In this document: positions 53,563-61,952 of the stretch, in pieces
How positions within the stretch are numbered: position 1 is the stretch's first letter
Layout of the letters: every line of letters begins with the position of its first letter
Assembly (NCBI GenBank): GCA_963703085.1
Contig: OY969789.1
Location: 930,001-994,000, forward strand
Reading direction: 5' to 3'
Length of the DNA: 64,000 bases
From: DATAEG01 sp963703085
GTDB taxonomy: Bacteria > Actinomycetota > Actinomycetes > Mycobacteriales > Jatrophihabitantaceae
Notes under the pieces: generated by a model
The model's input: only the letters and a program-made list of their open reading frames with translations
Told to the model about the DNA's origin: nothing
The model's database searches: none
Program-made: the position numbers and the translations under genes

Positions 53563-53581
53563 ATCATTGTTCCGTAACATT
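53563..53581. promoter_or_regulatory. TetR-type operator upstream of tetR
   Basis: ATCATTGTTCCGTAACATT shares 14 of 19 positions with the palindrome at 52551-52569. It lies 27 bases before the tetR start, consistent with autoregulation. Confidence 0.55.
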
Positions 53582-53607
53582 TGTTAGCTGCGTGTTAGCG
53601 TCGCAGG

Positions 53608-54216
53608 GTGCCCCGTCCGAAGCAGCGCACCAATGCCCTCCGCGAGCGTGGCGTTGCTAGTGCGTTGGCGGTCCTCGCCGACGAAGGGGTTGCCGGACTC
53701 ACCACGCGAGCGGTCGCGCGTCGGGCGAACGCCTCCGTTCCAGCGATATACGAAGTGTTCGGGGACAAGGCCGGCCTGATCCGCGAGGTGTTCTTTGCCG
53801 GCTTCCGGCTGCTCGGAGATGAGTTGGCACAGGTGCCCGCAGCTGCCGATCCGCTCGAGAACCTCCGGCGCGTATGTGAAACCTTCCGTCAGTTCGTTCT
53901 CGCCAATCCGGTCCTGGCCCAGACCATGTTTTCTCGGCCGTTCGTTGACTTCGCCCCGACCGCGGACGACAACAAGGCCGGCCTGCGGGTCAGCAAGGTC
54001 TTTGTGCAGCACGCCCGGGCTGCAGTCGATGCCGGTCTGTTGGCAGGCGACCCCACAGACATCGCCCACCTCCTTTTTGCGTTTGTCGAGGGTCTGGCCG
54101 CTGCAGAGAGCGGGAAGCGCCTCGGCGGCTCCAAGCAGTCCGTTACCCGCCGCTGGCAACTCGGCCTGGACATCGTGCTGCAGGGGCTCAAGCCGGCGAC
54201 ATCCACTCGCGCCTGA
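53608..54216 (+). CDS. TetR-family transcriptional regulator
   Basis: A 202-aa regulator, GTG start. HTH: LRERGVASALAVLADEGVAGLTTRAVARRANASVPAIYEVFGDKAGLIREVFFAGF. The C-terminal domain (LANPVLAQTMFSRPFVDFAP) is of the TetR_C_13/WHG type. Matching operators before this gene and between the hydrolase and patatin genes indicate that it represses all three. Confidence 0.9.
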   Translation: MPRPKQRTNALRERGVASALAVLADEGVAGLTTRAVARRANASVPAIYEVFGDKAGLIREVFFAGFRLLGDELAQVPAAADPLENLRRVCETFRQFVLANPVLAQTMFSRPFVDFAPTADDNKAGLRVSKVFVQHARAAVDAGLLAGDPTDIAHLLFAFVEGLAAAESGKRLGGSKQSVTRRWQLGLDIVLQGLKPATSTRA

Positions 54217-54317
54217 CCGGCCGTCCCACGGCGACCGATCATCGCTCCTCGGGTGGCAACGGGTGACCTGCGCCCGCGACGAACTTGTTGGGCGCAGCCA
54301 GCAGGGCCAGACCGCGG

Positions 54318-54359
54318 GTTGACGGGACCGCCAAATAATTGGTACAAAACTCGAACTAA
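54318..54359 (+). promoter_or_regulatory. Promoter and possible ROK operator before the secreted lectin gene
   Basis: TTGACG (54318-54323) and TACAAA (54342-54347) with an 18-base spacer fit a housekeeping promoter. ATTGGT (54337-54342) and ACTAAT (54354-54359) form an imperfect inverted repeat over the -10 box, where the ROK regulator encoded downstream could bind. Confidence 0.45.
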
Positions 54360-54392
54360 TAGCTTCGGCTCCCTCCCCCCGAGAGGATTGCC

Positions 54393-56195
54393 ATGACCCG
54401 GCACCTCGCCCTTCCTTCCCCCCGCACGCGACGGACCGCCGCCGTAGCCGGCGCAGTGATCGCGATGCTCGCCACTGCGGTCGTGCCCCAGTCGTCGGCC
54501 CAGGCGCAGCCACGCACGTTCTCGGTGTCCGTCGGCACCACCGGCGCCTTCCGCTATCCGACCGATACCCCGGCGGCACCGTTCATCGACACCGACGGCA
54601 CCTTCCACTTCCAGCAGTCGGCCGCCCTGTACGGGGCCGACGATCCGCGGGAGTGGGACTTCTACACCGGAGCGAACTTCGACGACGCGACGTTCTCCAG
54701 TGACCTCAGCGATGCGGTCAACCCGAACAATCCGCAGGACCGCAACAACGACACCACCTGGCGGTGCAACACCAGCCCCACCGGACGGGAGGCCACCGCC
54801 GCGCCGGCCGGCTCGGGCTACGCGCAGCGGAACTACTGCGACCTCGTCGGCGTCTGGCTCGACCCGGACACCGGCAACTGGTACGGCCTGGTGCACAACG
54901 AATTCACGCCACAGCCCTTCGGCGACGGGTTGCATTACGACTCGATCGACTACGCGGTGTCCAAGGACCACGGCCACACCTGGAAGATCAAGGCGCACGT
55001 CATCACCTCGCCGTACAGCACGAAGCGGGGTGACACCGCCGCCTTCCCGCAGCAGACCTACTACTACGGCGACGGCGACCCGCGGTTCTACGTCGACGCG
55101 GCCAGCGGATACTTCTACGTGTACTACGGCTCGCGGGTCGTCGACAAGAGCGGCGGCTGGAAGGCGTTCTACGAGCACGTAGCGCGTGCGCCGATCTCGG
55201 CGAAGATGGCGCCGACGAGCTGGCGGAAGTTCTACGCCGGTGCGTGGTCGCAGCCGGGCGTGAGCGGCAAGGAGAGCAACCTCGTCCCGGTGACCGACGC
55301 CGACCCGCGCGGCTACACCGCCCCGGCCAAGGAGTACCGCCCGAGCACGCCGGGCACCGCCGCGCAGCAGATCGCCGCCGGGACGATGCCGGCCACGTCG
55401 CCGCTGTTCGTCATGGACATCACCTGGAATGCCTATCTCGGCGTCTACATCGGCGAGCCGCAGGCGGTCGATCAGAGCGGCGACGCGCCGCAGGACTTCT
55501 ATTACACGAAGAACCTGGCTACCCAGAAGTGGCGCAAGCTCGGCGACACCGGCGACTACCACGACGCGTCCTGGTACCGGTGGTTCGTCGACCCGGTGAG
55601 CAAGACGTCCGGAGCCATCACCGGCAAGACGTTGCGCGCCTATTGCTCGATCGCCTGCAACAGCAGCGACGGCGAGTACGCGAACGTCACGGTCGATTCG
55701 AATCAGCCGGCGCCGGCGCCGTTCGACCCGCGGCACACCTACCGCATCGGCGATGGGCGCAGCCAGGCATTGACGCAGCCGCCGGGCAGTTCGGCCGCCG
55801 TGTCGGGGCCGGCCGGTGACACCAGTGACGCCTCCCGTTGGGCGTTCGACAGCACCCGCGACGGCGCCTTCACGATCGTCAATGCCCGCACCGGGCAGCT
55901 GCTCGGCGTCAACTCGCAGAAGGCGGCCGGGCGGGCCTGGGGCGCGACTCTCTCGGTGACGGCCGAACGTGGCAACGGGCCGACGGCAGGGCAGCAGTGG
56001 TTCGTGGTGGCCGACACGTCACCGGTGACCGGAGCGAGCACCGGCACCTACCATCTGGTCAACCGGTACAGCGGGCTGGTTCTCGCGCTGCCCACCGCAG
56101 GCGCACCGGCGCAGACGGTGCCGGTACGCACGTGGACCGGCCACGGGCAGAGCGCCGCTCAGCAGACCATGACCATCGAGTCCGTCCGGCGCTGA
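54393..56195 (+). CDS. Secreted beta-propeller protein with C-terminal ricin-type lectin domain
   Basis: A 600-aa exported protein. Residues 1-38 are a Sec signal peptide (RRTAAVAGAVIAMLATAVVPQSSAQA). Residues ~40-440 look like a five-bladed propeller of glycoside-hydrolase clan type (GTFHFQQSAALYGADDPREWDFYTG, CDLVGVWLDPDTGNWYGLVHNEF, AVSKDHGHTWKIK). The last ~140 residues resemble a ricin B beta-trefoil (NARTGQLLGVNSQ ... LVNRYSGLVLALP). No GH family or catalytic residues can be named with confidence. It precedes a ROK regulator by 58 bases, suggesting sugar-linked expression. Confidence 0.8.
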   Translation: MTRHLALPSPRTRRTAAVAGAVIAMLATAVVPQSSAQAQPRTFSVSVGTTGAFRYPTDTPAAPFIDTDGTFHFQQSAALYGADDPREWDFYTGANFDDATFSSDLSDAVNPNNPQDRNNDTTWRCNTSPTGREATAAPAGSGYAQRNYCDLVGVWLDPDTGNWYGLVHNEFTPQPFGDGLHYDSIDYAVSKDHGHTWKIKAHVITSPYSTKRGDTAAFPQQTYYYGDGDPRFYVDAASGYFYVYYGSRVVDKSGGWKAFYEHVARAPISAKMAPTSWRKFYAGAWSQPGVSGKESNLVPVTDADPRGYTAPAKEYRPSTPGTAAQQIAAGTMPATSPLFVMDITWNAYLGVYIGEPQAVDQSGDAPQDFYYTKNLATQKWRKLGDTGDYHDASWYRWFVDPVSKTSGAITGKTLRAYCSIACNSSDGEYANVTVDSNQPAPAPFDPRHTYRIGDGRSQALTQPPGSSAAVSGPAGDTSDASRWAFDSTRDGAFTIVNARTGQLLGVNSQKAAGRAWGATLSVTAERGNGPTAGQQWFVVADTSPVTGASTGTYHLVNRYSGLVLALPTAGAPAQTVPVRTWTGHGQSAAQQTMTIESVRR

Positions 56196-56253
56196 GCACG
56201 GTTCTCCGCGGGGGCGGCCGGCCGGCGCGACACCTGAGCGACGAAGGGATGAC

Positions 56254-57486
56254 GTGAGCGGTCCGCGCGCCGTCCCGAGGGCCGAGGCGGCCGCCACGTT
56301 CCGCCGGGTGAAACCCCAGCTCATCCTGCGGCACCTGCGCAGTCACCCCGGGCAGTCGCGCACCTCGCTGGCCGCAAGCATCGGGTTGCCCAAGGCGACG
56401 GTGTCCAAGCTGGTCGCCGACCTGGTCGCGGCGGGCCTGGTCCGCGAGGGTCACGTCGACCGGGCCGGCAGCGTCGGGCGGCCGCGCACCACGCTGCAGC
56501 TGGACGGCCGATCGATCTGCGGGCTGGGCGTCGAGATCACGGTGGACCACCTGAGTGCCGTGGCGCTGAGCCTCGACGGCGAGATCGCCGCCGACCGTCG
56601 CGTCCCGCTCGACGTGACCGGGTCGGCCGTCGACGACGTGCTGGATGCCGTGGCCCAGCTGATCGAGCGCATGACCGGGGAGCTGACCGGGACCGGCCGA
56701 ACCCTGGCCGGGGTGACTGTCGCGGTACCCGGTGTGATTGCGGCGACCGACGGGTCGGTGATCTCGGCTCCGAACCTGCACTGGCGCGACGTGGCGGTAC
56801 TCAGCGGTTTGCGCCGGCGGCTGGGCGAGCCGGGGTCGCCGCTGGCACTGCAGAACGACGCCCGGGCCAGCGCGGCTGCCGAACACATCATCCGCGCCGC
56901 GGACGGTGTCGACGATCTCCTCTACATCACCGGCGACGTCGGGATCGGCGGCGGACTCGTCTCCGGCGGCCGGCTGCTGCCCGGGTCATCCGGGTACGCC
57001 GGCGAGATCGGGCACCTGCCGCTCAATCCTGACCCGGAACAATGCGCCTGCGGACGCACCGGCTGCTGGGAGACCCTCGTCGGCCTCGCTGCCTTCCTGC
57101 GCCGGGCCGCGGACCCGGACGACCCGGTCAACGACGTCGGGGCCGACCTGGACGCGCGGCTGCGCGAAGTGCGCCGCCGGGCGGACGGCGGGGATCGCCG
57201 GACCCGTGCGGCGCTGGCGGCTACCGCAGCCGGGCTGGCCCGCGGGATCACCCAGCTGGTGGAGATCCTGGATCCGGCAATGGCCGTGCTGGGTGGCTAC
57301 TTCACCTACTTCGACGACTACCTCACGGAGCCGGTGGAGCAACAGGTCCGCGACCACGTCCTGGCCGCGGAGCGGCGTGCCTTCGTGGTGCGGTGCTCCA
57401 GCCTCGGGTTGGCAGCCGCCGCCCGCGGCGCCGCACACGTTGCCCTGGAGGCGGTGTTCCTGGACCCCACGTTCGCGCCCGGTTAA
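56254..57486 (+). CDS. ROK-family transcriptional regulator
   Basis: A 410-aa NagC/XylR-type protein. An N-terminal winged HTH (ILRHLRSHPGQSRTSLAASIGLPKATVSKLVADLVAAGLV) is fused to a ROK sugar-kinase-like domain. The zinc motif is present as GEIGHLPLNPDPEQCACGRTGCWE. GAAGGGA precedes the GTG. It probably senses a sugar released by the secreted upstream protein. Confidence 0.92.
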   Translation: MSGPRAVPRAEAAATFRRVKPQLILRHLRSHPGQSRTSLAASIGLPKATVSKLVADLVAAGLVREGHVDRAGSVGRPRTTLQLDGRSICGLGVEITVDHLSAVALSLDGEIAADRRVPLDVTGSAVDDVLDAVAQLIERMTGELTGTGRTLAGVTVAVPGVIAATDGSVISAPNLHWRDVAVLSGLRRRLGEPGSPLALQNDARASAAAEHIIRAADGVDDLLYITGDVGIGGGLVSGGRLLPGSSGYAGEIGHLPLNPDPEQCACGRTGCWETLVGLAAFLRRAADPDDPVNDVGADLDARLREVRRRADGGDRRTRAALAATAAGLARGITQLVEILDPAMAVLGGYFTYFDDYLTEPVEQQVRDHVLAAERRAFVVRCSSLGLAAAARGAAHVALEAVFLDPTFAPG

Positions 57487-57527
57487 GTGCTGGACGAACG
57501 CGCCGGCAAAGGCCGCATACTTGGTTC

Positions 57528-57911
57528 GTGCCGAACCGGGACGAAGTCATTCGCCGATACCTGGACTACCTCGACGCCTGCAACCGGCGCGCCTGGGATG
57601 AGCTCCCCGAATACTTAGCCGACCGCGTACTCGTGAACGGTTCGCCGCGGTCACCTCGTGAATACGTCGCTGATGTGATGGCCACGGCTGCTGTATTCCC
57701 GGACTACCGCTGGGAGTTGCGCCGGGCCGTCCTGGAGGGTGAGTGGCTCGCGGTTCACCTTTATGACACGGGCACCCGAATGGGCGACTTCCGTGGCGCA
57801 CCGGGCGACGGCGCACGGGTGGAGACGGACGAGTACGACATGTACCGGATCGTGGACGGTCTCATCCTCGAGGTCGACGGCACCGCGGACAACGCTCGGC
57901 TCTGCCAGTGA
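57528..57911 (+). CDS. SnoaL-like (NTF2-fold) protein
   Basis: A 127-aa NTF2-like protein of the ester-cyclase/SnoaL type. VIRRYLDYLDACNRRAWDELPEYLADRVLVNGSPRSPREYVADVMATAAVFPDYRWELRRAVLEGEWLAVHLYDTGT matches the group. GTG start at 57528; a longer in-frame reading overlaps the ROK gene and is rejected. Ligand unknown. Confidence 0.8.
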   Translation: MPNRDEVIRRYLDYLDACNRRAWDELPEYLADRVLVNGSPRSPREYVADVMATAAVFPDYRWELRRAVLEGEWLAVHLYDTGTRMGDFRGAPGDGARVETDEYDMYRIVDGLILEVDGTADNARLCQ

Positions 57912-57942
57912 CAAGTGCGATCGCATTCGCGGTTGAGCGACC

Positions 57943-58866
57943 TCAGCGAAGTGCGAAGAGGATCAGACTGGCTGCCCCGGCGATCAGGCAGTACGCCCCG
58001 AAGGGACGCAGCGACCGATTGGCCAGGTAGCGGGTGAGGAACCGTACCGACAGATACGCGCCCACCCCGGACAGCAGCGAACCGAACAGCACCTGACCGC
58101 GGATACCGTCCCCGAGGGGCCCGGACAGGTCTCCCAGCTTCAGCACGCCAGCAGCGAGAATGACCGGCGTCGCCAGCAGAAACGAAAATCTGGCCGCGTC
58201 TTCGCGGGAGAGCCCGCGCAGCATGCCGGCAACCATCGTCACGCCGGAGCGAGAGATCCCCGGCGCCAGCGCCAAAATCTGCGCCGAGCCGATGAGCACA
58301 GCTCGACCGGTGGGCAATTTCGCGACGCGTTCGTCGGATTCCGCACCTGTTATTCGCTCGTCGAGGAAAGGCGTGTCGAGCGGTTCCGCCGTGGAATCCA
58401 GTCCACGTGACCGCCTCCGCAATTCTTCGGCGAAGATCAGAGCAAGCCCGTTGATCATCAGGAAGATCGCCGTGGGTGTGGGTTTGGCCAGCGTGGTGCG
58501 GAACCAGTGCTCGCCGACCAGCCCGGTCAGGCCGACCGGGATGGTGGCCAGGATGAGCAGCCACGCCAAGCGCTGGTCGGAGTTCACGACCTCACGTCGA
58601 GCGATGCTGGACACGAGCCCGCGGATGATCCGGACCCAGTCACGCCGGAAGTAGATGAGCAGAGCGACTGCGGTGGCGACGTGCAAGCCCACGATGAAGG
58701 CCAGGTAGGGCGACTCCGGGGTAGTGACATCCAGGTCGCGCGCCCACGATCCGCCGACCCAGGACGGGATCAGGACGCTGTGGCCGAGACTGGACACCGG
58801 GAAGAGCTCAGCAACACCCTGCATGCCACCCACGACGCCGGCCTCCAGCCAGCTGAGATGACTCAT
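57943..58866 (-). CDS. uppP: Undecaprenyl-diphosphatase (UppP/BacA)
   Basis: A 307-aa polytopic membrane enzyme that dephosphorylates undecaprenyl diphosphate to recycle the cell-wall lipid carrier. The catalytic motifs are VAELFPVSSLGH near the N-terminus and APGISRSGVTM in the second half. Start 58866 overlaps dedA by four bases, so dedA-uppP is an operon. High UppP levels confer bacitracin tolerance in other bacteria. The upstream control region contains a BlaI-type operator. Confidence 0.94.
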   Translation of the reverse strand: MSHLSWLEAGVVGGMQGVAELFPVSSLGHSVLIPSWVGGSWARDLDVTTPESPYLAFIVGLHVATAVALLIYFRRDWVRIIRGLVSSIARREVVNSDQRLAWLLILATIPVGLTGLVGEHWFRTTLAKPTPTAIFLMINGLALIFAEELRRRSRGLDSTAEPLDTPFLDERITGAESDERVAKLPTGRAVLIGSAQILALAPGISRSGVTMVAGMLRGLSREDAARFSFLLATPVILAAGVLKLGDLSGPLGDGIRGQVLFGSLLSGVGAYLSVRFLTRYLANRSLRPFGAYCLIAGAASLILFALR

Positions 58867-59510
58867 CCGACCCTCCGTCCCGTGCGAGAACGGCGCACCT
58901 CGAGCGCCACCGGGATGAGCGAAAGAGCGACGATGAGAGCGATGATCGGAAGGAGGTAAGTATCGATGCTGGGGATGCGGGAACCAAGGCCGTAGCCGGC
59001 CAGGCACACGCCCACCGACCAGATGATCCCGCCGATGATCTGCCAGACGAGAAAGACACGGACGGGGACCGCCATCACCCCGGCGAGCGGATTCATGACC
59101 GTTCGCACGAACGGAATGAAGCGAGCGAACACGATGGCTTTGGGATACCCGTAGCTCGTGAATGCTGCCCTTGCCCGGGTGACGGCGGCTTGCAACCGAG
59201 GATTGCTGCGACGCTCGGTGAGCGTAGGGCCGACGCGGCGTCCCACCAGGTACCCGACCTGCGCGCCGAGCAGGGCGCCCCCCGCTGCCGCGATCAGCAC
59301 TGCTGGAAGTGAGAGGTGCAGCGCGCCGTTCACCTTGGTGGTGCAGAGCAATCCTGCGGTGAACAGCAGTGAATCCCCGGGCAGGAAGAACCCGATCAGC
59401 AACCCCGTCTCGGCAAAGAGGATGACGAAAATCCCGAGCACGCCGAAACTGGAGAGCACGCTGTTCGCGTCCAGCAGGTTAACCGCGAGAGTGGACGTAT
59501 GGGCAAGCAT
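58863..59510 (-). CDS. DedA-family membrane protein (possible undecaprenyl-phosphate flippase)
   Basis: A 215-aa DedA/SNARE-associated-family protein. FGVLGIFVILFAETGLLIGFFLPGDSLLFTAGLL and FARFIPFVRTVMNPLAGVMAV are family signatures, with reentrant loops and conserved arginines. DedA members such as UptA move undecaprenyl phosphate across the membrane; coupling to uppP supports that role here. The ATG at 59510 is used; a GTG at 59534 is possible. Confidence 0.88.
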   Translation of the reverse strand: MLAHTSTLAVNLLDANSVLSSFGVLGIFVILFAETGLLIGFFLPGDSLLFTAGLLCTTKVNGALHLSLPAVLIAAAGGALLGAQVGYLVGRRVGPTLTERRSNPRLQAAVTRARAAFTSYGYPKAIVFARFIPFVRTVMNPLAGVMAVPVRVFLVWQIIGGIIWSVGVCLAGYGLGSRIPSIDTYLLPIIALIVALSLIPVALEVRRSRTGRRVG

Positions 59511-59575
59511 CAAATCGCTCGCTTCCCCCGCCACGGCGGGCTCAGATCCGTGAGAAAATCAGTGGATAAGGTCTA

Positions 59576-59597
59576 CTACTACCGTGATCGTAGTTGA
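59576..59597. promoter_or_regulatory. BlaI-type operator between dedA-uppP and blaI
   Basis: A 22-bp element with left arm CTACTA and right end GTAGTTGA, inside the dedA/blaI divergent gap. Its core ACTAC-CGTGATC-GTAGT (59578-59594) is palindromic. It matches an element at 61856-61877, in the opposite orientation, at 17 of 22 positions. Confidence 0.7.
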
Positions 59598-59617
59598 TCG
59601 CTGCTGAGAGGATGTTC

Positions 59618-60010
59618 ATGCGCCGAGCAGAGTCACGCTCCCGGGGGGTCCTGGAACGCGAGATCCTGACCTGCCTGGCCGCCGCCGACGAGCCGCTCAG
59701 CGCCGGTCAGGTGCAAGCCGCTCTCGGCGGCGAGCTCGCCTATACGACCGTGATGACGACTCTGTCGCGGCTGTATGCCAAGGGTGCTCTGGAGCGCGCC
59801 CTGGCCGGCCGGGCGTACCACTACTCGCTAGTGGGCGACACCGAGACCGCGCGATCAAATATGACGGCCCATCACATGCTGAAGTTGCTGGACGACGAGT
59901 CCGACCGCGTCAAAGTGCTGACCCGATTTGTCGCGGAACTGGACCCAGAAGACGAAGAGCTGCTCACCAGCCTGCTGAGGCAGACTGACGCCCACCAAGC
60001 CGAAATATGA
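59618..60010 (+). CDS. blaI: BlaI/MecI/CopY-family repressor
   Basis: A 130-aa winged-helix repressor. REILTCLAAADEPLSAGQVQAALGGELAYTTVMTTLSRLYAKGALERALAGRAYHYS is the DNA-binding domain; the C-terminal helix dimerises and holds the protease-sensitive site. GAGAGG six bases before ATG 59618 favours this start over ATG 59612. Coupled to an M56 protease gene, divergent from dedA-uppP. Confidence 0.93.
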   Translation: MRRAESRSRGVLEREILTCLAAADEPLSAGQVQAALGGELAYTTVMTTLSRLYAKGALERALAGRAYHYSLVGDTETARSNMTAHHMLKLLDDESDRVKVLTRFVAELDPEDEELLTSLLRQTDAHQAEI

Positions 60011-60927
60011 TCTTCCTTGCGCTCACCCCGATACTCGTCGGCCTCCTCCTTCGTGGCTTTGCCGGGCGGCTGGGAATGTGGCTGCGCCCCAACCTCGCAG
60101 TCCCGCTCATCACGGCGCTAGCACTGACCGTCGCGCTGTGCACCGGCCTCGTGCTGTCCGCGGTCGCCGTGCTGGCGTGCGCCCAGCTCGGACCGCTTGC
60201 CCAACTGGGCAAGTGGTCGGGATCGACGCTGAAGACCGACCGCGGCTTCCCCGCGGTGGTCGGTGTCGTTGCGTTGATCGTCGTACTCGGATGTATGTCG
60301 GGAGCTGGCGTGCGCGCGACCCGCTCCGTCCGGGCTCTGCTCAGTTCCGAGCGTGCCGTGCGGCTGCTGCATCCATGTGACGGCGACCTGGTCCTGGTGT
60401 CAGACGACACCCCCATCGCCTACTCGGTAGCGGCGTGGCATGGCCGGGTCGTGGTGTCGACCTCGATGCTGGCGGCCCTGTCCGGCCCGGAGCGTCGCGT
60501 CTTGCTGGCCCACGAGACCGCGCATCTGCGCCACCATCATCATCTCTACCTGCACGCCGCGAGATTGGCCGCAGCGGCGAATCCGCTGCTGCGATCCGCC
60601 GCCGACGTCGTGACCGCGGCCGTCGAACGCTGGGCGGACGAGGACGCGGCCCAACAAGTCGGTGACCGCCCACTGGCAGCTCGAGCTCTCGCGCGCGCTG
60701 CGCTCGCGGGCGCCGGACGGCCCACGGTGCGACACGCCCTCGGCGTGGTAGACGGCAATGTCGGCGCGCGCGTTCAACTGCTTCTCGCCCCCGCAATACC
60801 TCCGAGACGTGCACCCGTTGCGCTCATTCTCGCTGCAGCCGTCCTGAGCTGGACGGCCGCCGTCACTGTCGCGGTCTGGGCCAATCACCTGGTCCAGTTG
60901 GCCGAATCGGTCTACCCGCACTCCTGA
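60007..60927 (+). CDS. BlaR1-like M56-family membrane metalloprotease
   Basis: A 306-aa membrane protease. HETAH at 169-173 (LLAHETAHLRHHHH) is the zinc motif, flanked by about four membrane segments. No penicillin-binding sensor domain is present, as in the actinobacterial Rv1845c type. By family knowledge it inactivates BlaI when an inducing signal is sensed. Starts in an ATGA overlap with blaI. Confidence 0.92.
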   Translation: MIFLALTPILVGLLLRGFAGRLGMWLRPNLAVPLITALALTVALCTGLVLSAVAVLACAQLGPLAQLGKWSGSTLKTDRGFPAVVGVVALIVVLGCMSGAGVRATRSVRALLSSERAVRLLHPCDGDLVLVSDDTPIAYSVAAWHGRVVVSTSMLAALSGPERRVLLAHETAHLRHHHHLYLHAARLAAAANPLLRSAADVVTAAVERWADEDAAQQVGDRPLAARALARAALAGAGRPTVRHALGVVDGNVGARVQLLLAPAIPPRRAPVALILAAAVLSWTAAVTVAVWANHLVQLAESVYPHS

Positions 60928-60945
60928 ATGGGTGTGCTTGGCGGT

Positions 60946-61797
60946 CTAGACATTGACTGGATCATCGTCGGCCTGCACTGAGTTCGCGGAGGGGTCGTGC
61001 GGACCGGCGTTCGGGACGGCCTGCGAGCGCTGGATGTCGCAGCGAGTGATTGCTGCGAAGGCAACCAACGCGGCGATGAGCGCCGTCGCGACGATGGTGA
61101 CCAGACCCTCGCCGTAGCCCAGGCCACCACCGATCGAATGGCTTTTGCCGAACCAGTCGGCGAAGGACGCACCGAGCGGGCGGGTGACAACGTACGCGGC
61201 CCAGAACGCGAAGATCGGATTGAGTTTGAGTTTCCACCAACCGAGTGCAGGCAACGCAATCGCCACAGCGAAAAGCAACCCCGACGCGCAATAGCCAAGG
61301 TGCATCGACACTGCCGTCAGATCGCCGGCGGCCGTCCCTAGCGCGAACGTCGCGAGCACCGTGATCCAGTAGTACGTTTCGCGCCGTCGAGTGGTGATGC
61401 TGTGGATGGAGAGGGTGCCCTCAGAACGCCACCACAGATAGAAGATCAGCCCGACAGCCAACGCGTAGAAAACAGTGGTGACCACGTAGGGCAGACCAAG
61501 CCCGACGTGGAGCCCGTCAGCAGCCATGGTGCCGAATACCGCGACCATCATCACTGCGAACCAATACACGACGGCCGTGTAGCGACGCGTCCGGAATTGC
61601 CACCACATCGCGATCGCGAAACCGATAACTCCGACGGCGCCAGCGAGGACCAGGCTGATTTTCCCGAGGTAGTCCGAGGCCGTCTCCCCCATGCCCGTCG
61701 TCAGCACTTTGATGAGCCAGAACAGCGCAGTGACCTCCGGAACCTTCGCCGCTATTGGCTCGCGGCGCGGGACGGACACGCGGCCAACGGACGGCAT
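60946..61797 (-). CDS. COG4705-type multi-pass membrane protein
   Basis: A 283-aa protein with about eight hydrophobic segments. Two repeated motifs are visible: LTTGMGETASDYL near residue 35 and ALGTAAGDLTAV near 155, followed by PLGASFADWFG. This duplicated GExxxD-like pattern marks the COG4705 group, whose function is not established. Its start lies 59 bases from the second BlaI-type operator, so it may belong to the BlaI regulon. Confidence 0.8.
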   Translation of the reverse strand: MPSVGRVSVPRREPIAAKVPEVTALFWLIKVLTTGMGETASDYLGKISLVLAGAVGVIGFAIAMWWQFRTRRYTAVVYWFAVMMVAVFGTMAADGLHVGLGLPYVVTTVFYALAVGLIFYLWWRSEGTLSIHSITTRRRETYYWITVLATFALGTAAGDLTAVSMHLGYCASGLLFAVAIALPALGWWKLKLNPIFAFWAAYVVTRPLGASFADWFGKSHSIGGGLGYGEGLVTIVATALIAALVAFAAITRCDIQRSQAVPNAGPHDPSANSVQADDDPVNV

Positions 61798-61855
61798 GCG
61801 ATCCCCCTACCTGTTCGCTGAGCAGCACCGATGGGGCCGGCACGGCACGTCATCG

Positions 61856-61877
61856 TCAACTACAGTGTCGATAGTAG
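61856..61877. promoter_or_regulatory. Second BlaI-type operator
   Basis: The reverse complement has left arm CTACTA and right end GTAGTTGA, agreeing at 17 of 22 positions with the element at 59576-59597. It sits between the divergent COG4705 and glycosyltransferase genes, so BlaI probably controls one or both. Confidence 0.65.
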
Positions 61878-61952
61878 AGACGAATATTAGGAAACAGCTG
61901 TGCCGCAGGGAGCGGATCACTGCGGCCAGAAGAGCAGCGAGGCGTACATCAG

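Noticed and set aside
57912..57942. TGCGATCGCA palindrome between convergent genes as a regulatory site
   Set aside because: It is a short 10-bp palindrome between stop codons with no second copy nearby; chance or a weak terminator stem is as likely.
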